Shown one piece after another: positions 1-6,180 of a stretch of DNA of 9,008 nt (position 1 is the stretch's first letter; each line of letters opens with the position of its first letter). This stretch comes from an uncultured Flavobacteriales bacterium (GTDB taxonomy: Bacteria; Bacteroidota; Bacteroidia; Flavobacteriales_E; Vicingaceae). The notes under the pieces are model-generated. The model did not search any database. It was not told the origin of the DNA and saw only the letters and a program-made list of their open reading frames with translations. The position numbers were made by a program, and so were the translations under genes. The stretch is taken from contig CALALS010000075.1 of assembly GCA_937925525.1 (NCBI GenBank), forward strand, positions 1 through 9,008, read 5' to 3'.

Positions 1-456
1 GCTGAGATTGAAAACAAGAAAGAAATCATTAAAGAAGCAAAAGAATACTTAGATGGCAGAAAGCAAGACTTAAAGACCAAGAAGTCTGAGTTAGATGAAA
101 TTATTAAAGAAACGGAGAAAGAAGAGAAATCGTTAACCAAACAATCTAACGAAGCGAAAGCTGAAATTGAAAGCAGACTGACTAATGCATACGACAGGAT
201 AAGAGATAATTCTAAAAACGGTTTAGCGGTAGTTACTATTGAAAGAGATGCTTGTGGCGGTTGCTTTAACAAAATACCACCTCAAAGACAATTAGATATT
301 AAAACTCACAAAAAAGTGATTGTTTGTGAGCACTGCGGTAGAATTTTAGTGGATCCGGAAATTAACGGACCAATTGAAAAGCCGGAAGCTGAAGAAGCTC
401 CAAAGAAAAAAAGAACTACCAGACGTAAAACTACTGCTAAAGCAAAAGCCAAGTAG
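1..456 (+). CDS. C4-type zinc ribbon / coiled-coil protein, 3' part (5' end outside window)
   Basis: The open frame starts at base 1 with no start codon, so only the last 151 residues are visible. Residues 1-65 or so of the fragment are rich in Lys and Glu and look like a coiled coil. They are followed by a zinc ribbon with two CxxC pairs, CGGC (fragment residues 85 and 88) and CEHC (109 and 112), with the family-typical PPQ between them. The C-terminal tail after about residue 125 is very basic (Lys/Arg/Thr/Ala), which suggests nucleic-acid or other polyanion contact. This layout (helical hairpin, then C4 ribbon) is that of the zf-RING_7/PF02591 family, which includes chlamydial CdsZ; the role in Bacteroidota is not established. 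A strong terminator follows 24 bases after the stop. The family call is secure, the function is not. Confidence 0.88.
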   Translation, partial: AEIENKKEIIKEAKEYLDGRKQDLKTKKSELDEIIKETEKEEKSLTKQSNEAKAEIESRLTNAYDRIRDNSKNGLAVVTIERDACGGCFNKIPPQRQLDIKTHKKVIVCEHCGRILVDPEINGPIEKPEAEEAPKKKRTTRRKTTAKAKAK

Positions 457-480
457 TTTTAATACTAAAAAATAAACTTA

Positions 481-508
481 AAAGCCTCACCATTTGTGGG
501 GCTTTTTT
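481..508 (+). terminator. Rho-independent terminator after the zinc-ribbon gene
   Basis: AAAGCCTCAC (481-490) pairs with GTGGGGCTTT (496-505) over 10 base pairs, one of them G-T, with a 5-base CATTT loop, and runs into a T tract (503-508). It lies 24 bases past the stop of the zinc-ribbon gene. The next gene's -7 promoter element begins two bases after the T tract, so terminator and promoter are packed together. Confidence 0.9.
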
Positions 509-509
509 G

Positions 510-517
510 TACCTTTG
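510..517 (+). promoter_or_regulatory. Bacteroidota -7 element (TACCTTTG) for the NqrM-like gene
   Basis: TACCTTTG matches the TAnnTTTG consensus of the Bacteroidota primary sigma factor. The ATG at 522 follows by four bases, so transcription would start at or next to the start codon. The usual -33 TTG at 17-23 bases upstream is absent; the closest, at 494-496, is only 13 bases away and sits in the terminator loop and stem. The -7 match is good but the promoter as a whole is only moderately supported. Confidence 0.5.
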
Positions 518-521
518 TAGC

Positions 522-725
522 ATGAACATTTTACCTATCATATTAGTAACGGTTACACTTTTGGCGCTTGCATTTGCAGGTATAGCCATTAAAATACTGG
601 TAAAGAAAAACGGTAAATTTGCCGGTACTTGTGCCAGCAACAGTCCGTTTTTAAAAGAAGAAGGAGCCGTTTGTGGTTTGTGTGGTGCAAAGCCCGATGA
701 GCAATGTAAAAATGAAGACAACTAG
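522..725 (+). CDS. Small Cys-rich membrane protein, NqrM-like (DUF539-type)
   Basis: A 67-residue protein with one N-terminal membrane helix (about residues 3-26), a short basic stretch (KILVKKNGK), and a soluble tail with exactly four cysteines, C37, C51, C54 and C62, in the arrangement GTC-x13-CGLC-x7-C. NqrM, the factor needed to mature the Na+-translocating NADH:quinone reductase in Vibrio, is about this size and has one helix followed by a GSC motif and three further cysteines. The match is in layout rather than in close sequence. I chose ATG 522 over an upstream in-frame TTG at 507, because the TTG lies in the terminator T tract upstream of the -7 element. The stop overlaps the stop of apbE on the other strand; ApbE puts FMN on NQR subunits, which strengthens the assignment. 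No nqr structural gene is in the window. It could otherwise be an unrelated small metal-binding membrane protein. Confidence 0.75.
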   Translation: MNILPIILVTVTLLALAFAGIAIKILVKKNGKFAGTCASNSPFLKEEGAVCGLCGAKPDEQCKNEDN

Positions 726-1729
726 TCTTCCAGTGTAGAAAACACTTCTAGTTCTCCTTTTTCATTTTCATAAATTAAATACACATCAATGGGCAATTTA
801 TTGTTTGCAATAAAGGTCTTTGATTTTTCTACGCCCAACACCATTAAAATAGTAGCCAGGGCATCAGCAGAGGCGCAATTATCCGCAAAAACAGTAGCAC
901 TTAGTAAATTGTGTTCAACAGGAAATCCATTGGCAGGGTTTAGCGTATGCGCATATTTTTTTCCGTCAAGCATATAAAACTTTCGGTAGTTTCCGCTTGT
1001 GGCCATTGCTTTATCATTCAGCGGTAGTATGGTTTGGAATTCTCTGGTTTCAGCATCGGATAAAGGTTTATCAATCGCTATTTTCCAGCTCTCTCCTTCT
1101 CCTTTGTTGCCTCCGACAATTATTTCTCCGCCTACTTCAATAATATAATTCTCAATATTATTTTCCAATAAATAATTAGAAAGCACTTCTACGTAATAAC
1201 CTTGCGCAATGGCTTTAAAATCTAACGAAGTTCGTATAGAATCATTTGTATAAGAAATAGCGCCATTATTCATGGCAAAAAAGCGACTCATTCCGCAGTA
1301 TTGCATTAGAGAATCTATCGCCAAGCTATCAATAGCGGAAATGCTTTGCTTCTTTTCTGCTCCAAAGCCCCAATAATTGCTTAGCTGCCCCATGCTTATA
1401 TCAAATGCGCCATCAGACAATACATTCCACTGATAAGACAAGTAAATGAGATTTTTAAAATGATGGTTTTTCAATGCTTCTTCAAAGTTTATTTGATTGT
1501 TGTTAAACTCAGAAACCACTGAAGATTTTACGTAATGCGATACCGCATTATCTATTTCTGTAAAAATGGAATCAATGGAAGATTTTTGGATAGTACTCTT
1601 TTCAGAAACATAAGAAATGGCATAGGTTGTTCCCTGAGCCTCTCCCACCATCTTTTGAATTTGGGTTGTTTTGTTAACGCAAGAATTAAAAAGAAGAATT
1701 ATACAAATTAGTATCGGCAGATTTCTCAT
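722..1729 (-). CDS. apbE: FAD:protein FMN transferase, lipoprotein (ApbE family)
   Basis: ApbE moves FMN from FAD onto a Thr or Ser of target flavoproteins such as NqrB/NqrC and RnfG, outside the inner membrane. From ATG 1729 the protein has 335 residues, the usual ApbE length. Residues 1-16 are a lipoprotein signal with the lipobox LFNSC (lipidated C17). Family motifs appear in order: GTTYAISY (33-40), SEFN (73-76), DGAFDISMGQLSNYWGFG (106-123), DFKAIAQGY (170-178), EVGGE (198-202), ATSGNYRKF (243-251), HTLNPANGFPV (261-271) and ADALAT (288-293), which holds the metal-ligand Asp. A longer frame opens at ATG 1750, but it would place seven charged residues before the signal peptide; ATG 1729 also overlaps the upstream stop as TAATG, which points to translational coupling with the DUF2452 gene. 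At its 3' end it shares CTAG with the convergent NqrM-like gene. Its own target is not in the window. Confidence 0.95.
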   Translation of the reverse strand: MRNLPILICIILLFNSCVNKTTQIQKMVGEAQGTTYAISYVSEKSTIQKSSIDSIFTEIDNAVSHYVKSSVVSEFNNNQINFEEALKNHHFKNLIYLSYQWNVLSDGAFDISMGQLSNYWGFGAEKKQSISAIDSLAIDSLMQYCGMSRFFAMNNGAISYTNDSIRTSLDFKAIAQGYYVEVLSNYLLENNIENYIIEVGGEIIVGGNKGEGESWKIAIDKPLSDAETREFQTILPLNDKAMATSGNYRKFYMLDGKKYAHTLNPANGFPVEHNLLSATVFADNCASADALATILMVLGVEKSKTFIANNKLPIDVYLIYENEKGELEVFSTLED

Positions 1730-2163
1730 TACTCTTCTTGTATTTCCCATGTGTGGTCTGAAAGAAATTTAACGGAAGCCAAAAAGCTTTTATAGGGTAA
1801 TGATTTTCCCCACTGTTTTGGTGGAACCATAGAAAGCAGCTTCTCTCCGTTTTTGCGCTCGTATAAGTAATACGTATGCCCGATTAACGGTTCAAAGCCT
1901 GTTACCGCATTATAAATCTCTCGGCTAATGACGATTCTGTCTTGTATTTTTTTGGCCTGCTTGGCAAGTAATTCTATCTGTTCTTTTATTTGAACCAGTT
2001 GTGTATTGGTTTGCTCTACCATTGCACTCATGGCTCTTCCCTTCACTTTCCCTATATCTACAGGCTTTACCACTCCGCTTCCCACATGATGAGCGTACTC
2101 CAACAATCCCGGTGTATCCGTTACCTTGTCTTTGTCTATAGGATTTTGAAAATCATCTTCCAT
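1729..2163 (-). CDS. DUF2452 domain protein
   Basis: A 144-residue soluble protein with no signal peptide. It matches the DUF2452 family by the block LLEYAHHVGSGVVKPVD (residues 20-36), KGRAMSAMVEQTN (41-53), a helical Gln/Lys-rich segment (about 55-85), GFEPLIGHTYYLY (89-101) and LSDHTWEI near the end. The family has no known biochemical role. Eukaryotic and bacterial members share the tyrosine-rich C-terminal part. It is the first gene of a two-gene unit with apbE, the stop and start overlapping by one base (TAATG), so the two are surely cotranslated; this need not mean a shared function. A -7 element ends four bases before its ATG, so the message may be leaderless. Confidence 0.88.
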   Translation of the reverse strand: MEDDFQNPIDKDKVTDTPGLLEYAHHVGSGVVKPVDIGKVKGRAMSAMVEQTNTQLVQIKEQIELLAKQAKKIQDRIVISREIYNAVTGFEPLIGHTYYLYERKNGEKLLSMVPPKQWGKSLPYKSFLASVKFLSDHTWEIQEE

Positions 2164-2167
2164 AGTA

Positions 2168-2197
2168 CAAAAGTAGCTATTCTAAATAATTTGAAAA
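2168..2197 (-). promoter_or_regulatory. Probable promoter of the DUF2452-apbE unit
   Basis: Read on the minus strand, TACTTTTG (2175 to 2168) matches the TAnnTTTG -7 consensus. A poor -33 (TTTTC, 2197 to 2193) lies 17 bases upstream. The ATG at 2163 follows after four bases. The element fills the 37-base gap between the SiaB-like gene and DUF2452. The -7 is clear, the -33 weak. Confidence 0.55.
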
Positions 2198-2200
2198 TAG

Positions 2201-3283
2201 TTAGGCGATATCTAGTTCTGCCCTAATGGTAAAGAAACTGTAATCATCAAAGGCATCATCAAAAAAATACTCTACTCGGCAAGCTCTTGAATAAAGATTA
2301 AGCAAGCCTACTGAATTTAATTCATCTTTTGATAGTTGGCTTAGTTGCTCTTTTGACTTTCCTTCTAATTTAGACAAGATGCTTGTTAATTTTTCTTTTT
2401 GCTCAGCCGTTACAAAGTTTCCGGAAGTAAAATAATAAGTGGTCATGGCTTTGTTTTTGCCAATAGCAATGACACCAGATTTTCCGCCATCTATGCTCAT
2501 ATCAGCATGAAGCATCATATTTTCAACCAGCTCAGCAATAATATAAAACCCTTTCCCTGCCAAATCTTTATCGCCAATTGAACGAATGTCACCTTCCGCC
2601 ATTTTCAACACTTCTTGCAGTGATTCTGCCGTAAAAGCACCTCTATGTAAAAAATGAAGATTGGTTTCCGCAATTTGCAAATGAAGCTGAACCGCTTTTT
2701 TAAATAAATCGGCTGCATCTCCTTGTAAAGACTTGTTTTCATTGATGCAAGCTTGCATAATAAACTGAGTATGGTTTTTATCTAATGGAACAAAATCGGC
2801 TTGTATTTTATTTCCCGATTTTCTGGCAATATCTATTAATCCTAGCCCTGCTCCTCCTTTATCGGTAACATCTCCTTCGGCTAATATTTGCTTATAAAGC
2901 GATTTTAGCTCCTCCTCATTTAATGAGTTTATCGATTCAATTTTTTTCTTTAGAACGTCAATATTAGTATTTACAATAGTATTAGCGGTAGTGATGTAAT
3001 AAGTCCCTTCTTTATTCTGAATCAATAAGCCTGCATTAGCCTCATTTTGCTTTTCAATAATTTGATGACGAGTAATGTTTTGAAGGCTTTCAACTAATAT
3101 GTAATACACTCGCTTTTTTAGCTTAGCCGATTGCTCAGAGTAGTCTAAATTAGCTTCAGCAAAAGACAATAAAACATCATTTATACCTACAGAGAATACT
3201 CCATTGCAGACATAGGAAAAGTGCCCATTTTTCAGGGTTTTATATAAACCGTAAAGAGAGTGAGTAACCTCTTCTGACACCAT
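2201..3283 (-). CDS. Tandem SiaB/DUF6272-like protein (HATPase-fold anti-sigma/kinase type)
   Basis: A 360-residue soluble protein made of two related halves. The first (about 1-185) has an N-box-like helix ESLQNITRHQ (E65, N69) and a glycine-rich G box DKGGAGLGLIDIARKSG (141-157), the ATP-site signature of the GHKL fold seen in SiaB and SpoIIAB-type kinases. The second (about 195-360) repeats the pattern with ELVENMMLHAD (E251, N255), a similar strand-helix run, and SVGLLNLYSRAC (324-335) where the G box should be, but the GxG is gone. In Pseudomonas, SiaB is a kinase/anti-sigma-like protein that phosphorylates the small partner SiaC. Here the same gene cluster holds an STAS antagonist with an intact serine (4233-4604), a plausible partner. 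No SiaC (DUF1987) gene is seen. No promoter was found in the 33 bases upstream, so it is likely cotranscribed with rnz. The fold assignment is firmer than the kinase activity. Confidence 0.75.
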   Translation of the reverse strand: MVSEEVTHSLYGLYKTLKNGHFSYVCNGVFSVGINDVLLSFAEANLDYSEQSAKLKKRVYYILVESLQNITRHQIIEKQNEANAGLLIQNKEGTYYITTANTIVNTNIDVLKKKIESINSLNEEELKSLYKQILAEGDVTDKGGAGLGLIDIARKSGNKIQADFVPLDKNHTQFIMQACINENKSLQGDAADLFKKAVQLHLQIAETNLHFLHRGAFTAESLQEVLKMAEGDIRSIGDKDLAGKGFYIIAELVENMMLHADMSIDGGKSGVIAIGKNKAMTTYYFTSGNFVTAEQKEKLTSILSKLEGKSKEQLSQLSKDELNSVGLLNLYSRACRVEYFFDDAFDDYSFFTIRAELDIA

Positions 3284-3316
3284 TAAAATAAATTCTTAAT
3301 CGATAAAAATAAAAGA

Positions 3317-4228
3317 TTAAAGGGTAATTCGCAAACCTTCATCGGCCAAAATAGTCAATTCATGGTGTAACTGTGCCTCTTTCAGTAACTTATCTACGTA
3401 TTTATACCTAGAAGAAAAATGCCCGATAACTAGTTTTTTAGCATTTGCTTCTTTGGCAACTTTTCCTGCCTGAGATGCTGTAGAATGCATGGTCATTTTT
3501 GCAAGCTTAAGCAGCGAATCATCAAATGTAGCTTCATGATACAAAACATCTACATCTTTGGTGTATTGGGAAGTAGATTTTAAATAAACGGTATCAGTAC
3601 AATAGGCGTAGGATTTGGGTTTAGCCGCTGGTTCTGTAAGCATAGTATAATCTAATTCATTTCCGTTAACATCCTTGATGTTTACTCCTTGCTTGAGCTT
3701 TCTTAGTTCAGCAACAGGGATATCATATTTCTCCAGTTCTTCTTTCTTTATTTTCAGCGGCTTTACTTTTTCTTTAAACAAAAATCCATAACAAGGAATA
3801 TGATGTTTTAAAGGAAAGGCAAATACTTCAGAAGTTTTGTTTTCGGTCAATAATTGAAGTTTATCAGCTATTATTTCAATAAATACAAGCTCATAGGAAA
3901 GATAACAATTAGTAGCTTTTAGCTGCTGCAGAATGATTTCTTTAAGTCCCGGAGGAGAATAAACAGTGAGCTTGGTTTTACGACCTAATAATTGATAAGT
4001 GCTAATTAAACCAATTAACCCAAAAAAATGATCGCCATGTAAATGACTAATAAATATGTGTTGAATTCGCTGAAATCTGATTTTCTCTTTTCTCAATTGC
4101 AGTTGAGTACCTTCACCGCAATCCATTAAAAAATAGCTTTGCTCAATATTTACAAGCTGTGAAGATGGGTTGTGATTTAAAGTAGGTGTTGCGGAGCCGC
4201 AACCAAGAATCAATACAGAGAATGGCAT
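3317..4228 (-). CDS. rnz: Ribonuclease Z
   Basis: A 303-residue beta-lactamase-fold endonuclease that trims the 3' trailer of pre-tRNAs in the cytoplasm; the length is normal for the short bacterial form. The opening GCGSATPT (9-16) and the metal motif SHLHGDH (61-67) are typical. The remaining zinc ligands are in place: H142/H143 in LKHHIPCYGF, D212 in YCTDT, H231 in HEATF region, and H270 in GHFSSRY. MHSTASQAG (247-255) is the family block for the catalytic region. The exosite arm lies around residues 150-185, rich in Lys and Glu as expected. The ATG is four bases after the stop of the STAS gene, so the two are cotranscribed. Confidence 0.96.
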   Translation of the reverse strand: MPFSVLILGCGSATPTLNHNPSSQLVNIEQSYFLMDCGEGTQLQLRKEKIRFQRIQHIFISHLHGDHFFGLIGLISTYQLLGRKTKLTVYSPPGLKEIILQQLKATNCYLSYELVFIEIIADKLQLLTENKTSEVFAFPLKHHIPCYGFLFKEKVKPLKIKKEELEKYDIPVAELRKLKQGVNIKDVNGNELDYTMLTEPAAKPKSYAYCTDTVYLKSTSQYTKDVDVLYHEATFDDSLLKLAKMTMHSTASQAGKVAKEANAKKLVIGHFSSRYKYVDKLLKEAQLHHELTILADEGLRITL

Positions 4229-4232
4229 CTAA

Positions 4233-4604
4233 TTAATTATCACCCAAACCTTTTTCAATTTCCTCCATAAAAAGAAAATCAACGGCTTCATTAACGGTAG
4301 GTGTAATGTTTAAGATAGAATCCAGTTGTGAAATTTCTATTAGTTTTAAAACTGATGGCTGTAAACCACAAAGCACAAAGGTACCTCCAGCTTCCTTTGA
4401 TATTCTATTACCCACCAAAATTGCACTTAAACCGGAAGAATCACAATATCTTGTTGAAGATAAGTCCATAATGATATTCTTTTCACCATTGTTGCCAATT
4501 ACAACTAATTCAGATTTAACTGATGGTGCTACAAGTGTGTCCAGCTTTTCGGCAGTTACTTTAAACAAAGTGTACTTTTCTTCTTTCTGTGATGTATAAC
4601 TCAT
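4233..4604 (-). CDS. STAS-domain anti-sigma factor antagonist
   Basis: A 123-residue single STAS domain. LVAPSVKSEL (24-33), IIMDLSSTRYCDSSGLSAIL (44-63) and VLKLIEISQLDSILNI (85-100) are the standard blocks of SpoIIAA/RsbV proteins. The DSSG motif (55-58) keeps the serine that partner kinases phosphorylate, so it should be switchable and not a degenerate STAS. In classical systems the unphosphorylated form binds the anti-sigma kinase and frees the sigma factor. The likely partner is the SiaB-like protein two genes downstream. It starts its own transcription unit from the promoter at 4621-4649, ahead of rnz. The last 12 residues past the domain are acidic with no known motif. Whether it acts on a sigma factor at all is not visible here. 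Confidence 0.9.
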   Translation of the reverse strand: MSYTSQKEEKYTLFKVTAEKLDTLVAPSVKSELVVIGNNGEKNIIMDLSSTRYCDSSGLSAILVGNRISKEAGGTFVLCGLQPSVLKLIEISQLDSILNITPTVNEAVDFLFMEEIEKGLGDN

Positions 4605-4620
4605 TCTAAGTGGCTTTGTA

Positions 4621-4649
4621 CAAAGATAATGATTTTAGTTAATCGACAA
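4621..4649 (-). promoter_or_regulatory. Promoter of the STAS-rnz-SiaB-like unit
   Basis: On the minus strand a TTG (4649 to 4647) is followed after 18 bases by TATCTTTG (4628 to 4621). This fits the Bacteroidota -33/-7 pattern in both sequence and spacing. The start codon is 16 bases further. The TTG lies three bases beyond the end of pyrB, and no terminator hairpin separates the two, so some read-through from pyrB is expected. Confidence 0.75.
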
Positions 4650-4651
4650 TT

Positions 4652-5584
4652 TTAACGGTTAATTTTTGCCGCAAGAAGATAAATGACTGCCATTCTAATG
4701 GCTACGCCATTTTCTACCTGATTTAAAATAATGGAGTGCTCTGAGTCGGCCACATCACTCGTAATTTCCACCCCTCTGTTTATAGGACCCGGATGCATGA
4801 TAGTGATTTTCTTTTTCAATCCATCCAACACTTTTAAATCTAAGCCGTAGCGCATAGCGTACTCTCTAATTGAAGGAAAGTATTTTTCATCTTGCCTTTC
4901 CAGTTGTATTCTTAACATCATGGCTACATCACACCAGTTTAAGGCTTCTTTTAAATCATAAACTACTTCTACTCCCAAGTCAGATATAAATTTAGGAATA
5001 AGCGTAGGCGGTCCGCAAACTTTTACTTTTGCACCTAGTTTATTCAGGCAAAATATGTTTGAAAGTGCAACTCTTGAATGAAGAATATCACCTACAATCA
5101 CAATATTTTTTCCTTTTACGTTGCCATATTTTTCTCTGATAGAGTATGCATCTAAAAGTGCTTGCGTTGGATGTTCATGTGCACCGTCTCCGGCATTTAT
5201 AATTTTAGCATTTACATTTTTGGACAAGAATAAAGCCGCACCGGGAAAAGCGTGTCGCATTACCACCATATCCACTTTCATCGCCAAAATATTGTTTACT
5301 GTATCAATTAGCGTTTCTCCTTTGGTTACTGACGATGAAGAAGACGAAAAATTCACTACGTCTGCTGAAAGTCGCTTTTCGGCTAATTCAAATGATAGTT
5401 TTGTTCTGGTAGAGTTTTCAAAAAATATATTGGCAATGGTAACATCACGGAGTGTTGGCACTTTTTTGATAGGACGATTAATAACTTCTTTAAAGCTATC
5501 TGCTGTATGAAAAATAAGTTCGATATCTTGTTTGGTAAGGTATTTTATTCCTAAAAGATGATCTACACTTAATTGTTCTTCCAT
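4652..5584 (-). CDS. pyrB: Aspartate carbamoyltransferase, catalytic chain
   Basis: Catalyses carbamoyl phosphate + L-aspartate to N-carbamoyl-L-aspartate, the first committed step of pyrimidine synthesis. The 310 residues match the usual catalytic chain. Carbamoyl-phosphate contacts are seen in FENSTRTKLSFE (S58-T59-R60-T61), SVTKGETL (K88), MRH (109-111) and HEHPTQALLD (136-145). Aspartate-side residues are in DILHSRVALSN (R171) and MLRIQLER (R225), and HPGPINRG (264-271) closes the site. All catalytic residues are present. The start is one base after the pyrR stop (TAA-T-ATG). No pyrI regulatory chain gene follows; the next gene is the STAS protein with its own promoter, so this enzyme may work as an unregulated trimer or with chains coded elsewhere. 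Confidence 0.97.
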   Translation of the reverse strand: MEEQLSVDHLLGIKYLTKQDIELIFHTADSFKEVINRPIKKVPTLRDVTIANIFFENSTRTKLSFELAEKRLSADVVNFSSSSSSVTKGETLIDTVNNILAMKVDMVVMRHAFPGAALFLSKNVNAKIINAGDGAHEHPTQALLDAYSIREKYGNVKGKNIVIVGDILHSRVALSNIFCLNKLGAKVKVCGPPTLIPKFISDLGVEVVYDLKEALNWCDVAMMLRIQLERQDEKYFPSIREYAMRYGLDLKVLDGLKKKITIMHPGPINRGVEITSDVADSEHSIILNQVENGVAIRMAVIYLLAAKINR

Positions 5585-5585
5585 A

Positions 5586-6131
5586 TTACTTTTCTGTATA
5601 TAAAATTACTTTATCCTCTCCCTCCTTCTCTTTCCAGCTAACTATTACTTTTTCTTCAGCTACAGAGTCAATTTTTTTACCTACATAATCAGGTTGAATG
5701 GGTAGTTGACGACTAAACCTTCTATCTATCAATACCAAACATTCCACTTTTTTTGGCCTTCCAAATGCCAACATGGCATCTAATCCTGCTCTAATAGTTC
5801 TTCCTGTGTATAATACATCATCAATCAAAACAACTTTTTTGTTTTCAATTGAAAATTCTATATCGGTCTTGGATGGAACAAGCGGTTTTTCTCTTCGTCT
5901 AAAGTCATCTCTATAAAAAGTAATGTCCATATTACCTTTATCTAAGTCAGAATTTTTAAGAATAGACTGGAGTTCTTTAACGATTCTTTCGGCCAAAAAA
6001 ACACCTCTTGGCTGTAAACCTATGATAGCTGTTTCAGAAAAATCTTGATGGTTTTCAATTAATTGATGGCAAAGCCTTTGAATAGTAAGCTGAAATTTTA
6101 GACCTTTAAGGAGAACCCTTTCGTTTTTCAT
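5586..6131 (-). CDS. pyrR: PyrR: pyrimidine operon regulator / uracil phosphoribosyltransferase-like
   Basis: A 181-residue type I phosphoribosyltransferase. The PRPP loop VVLIDDVLYTGRTIRAGLDA (100-119) is the PyrR form of the motif. IIGLQPRGVFLAERI (36-50) and TFYRDDFRRR (71-80) are PyrR-typical, as are LVLIDRRFSRQLPIQPDYVG (132-151). ATG 6131 gives the normal PyrR length; an in-frame TTG at 6143 overlaps the -7 element and would add only four residues. In Bacillus PyrR binds a hairpin in the pyr leader and causes attenuation, with weak uracil phosphoribosyltransferase activity. Here the leader between promoter and ATG is under about ten bases, so it cannot hold such a site for its own operon. 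It is cotranscribed with pyrB. Confidence 0.94.
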   Translation of the reverse strand: MKNERVLLKGLKFQLTIQRLCHQLIENHQDFSETAIIGLQPRGVFLAERIVKELQSILKNSDLDKGNMDITFYRDDFRRREKPLVPSKTDIEFSIENKKVVLIDDVLYTGRTIRAGLDAMLAFGRPKKVECLVLIDRRFSRQLPIQPDYVGKKIDSVAEEKVIVSWKEKEGEDKVILYTEK

Positions 6132-6140
6132 TCTAAAAAG

Positions 6141-6170
6141 CAAAAGTAGTTAAAAAAATGGAAGGTACAA
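6141..6170 (-). promoter_or_regulatory. pyrR: Promoter of pyrR-pyrB
   Basis: On the minus strand TTG (6170 to 6168), 19 bases, then TACTTTTG (6148 to 6141): a full match to the Bacteroidota -33/-7 pattern. A second TTTG is 23 bases upstream of the -7 and could serve instead. Nine bases separate the -7 from the ATG at 6131, so the untranslated leader is only a few bases long. The element fills the 49-base gap after the thioredoxin-like gene, in which I saw no terminator hairpin. Confidence 0.75.
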
Positions 6171-6180
6171 GCAAATAATT

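Noticed and set aside
507..521. TTG start at 507 for the NqrM-like gene
   Set aside because: It lies in the terminator T tract and upstream of the -7 element, so it would not be on the gene's own transcript.
1730..1750. Longer apbE start at ATG 1750
   Set aside because: It would put MGNTRRV before the signal peptide and overlap the DUF2452 gene by 22 bases; ATG 1729 starts directly at the lipoprotein signal and gives a neat TAATG coupling.
4306..4599. 97-codon open frame on the + strand
   Set aside because: Antisense within the STAS gene, no motif, no promoter.
4652..4662. TTAACGGTTAA near-palindrome at the end of pyrB as a terminator or operator
   Set aside because: Only five base pairs with a one-base centre and no T tract; it is part of the pyrB coding end and close to chance in AT-rich DNA.
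5121..5510. 129-codon open frame on the + strand
   Set aside because: It lies entirely antisense within pyrB, whose protein is a clear full-length match; the antisense product has no recognisable motif.
6132..6180. Terminator or PyrR attenuator between the thioredoxin-like gene and pyrR
   Set aside because: There is a T run on the minus strand (6151-6157), but no GC-rich hairpin precedes it, and the -7 element occupies the rest of the gap.
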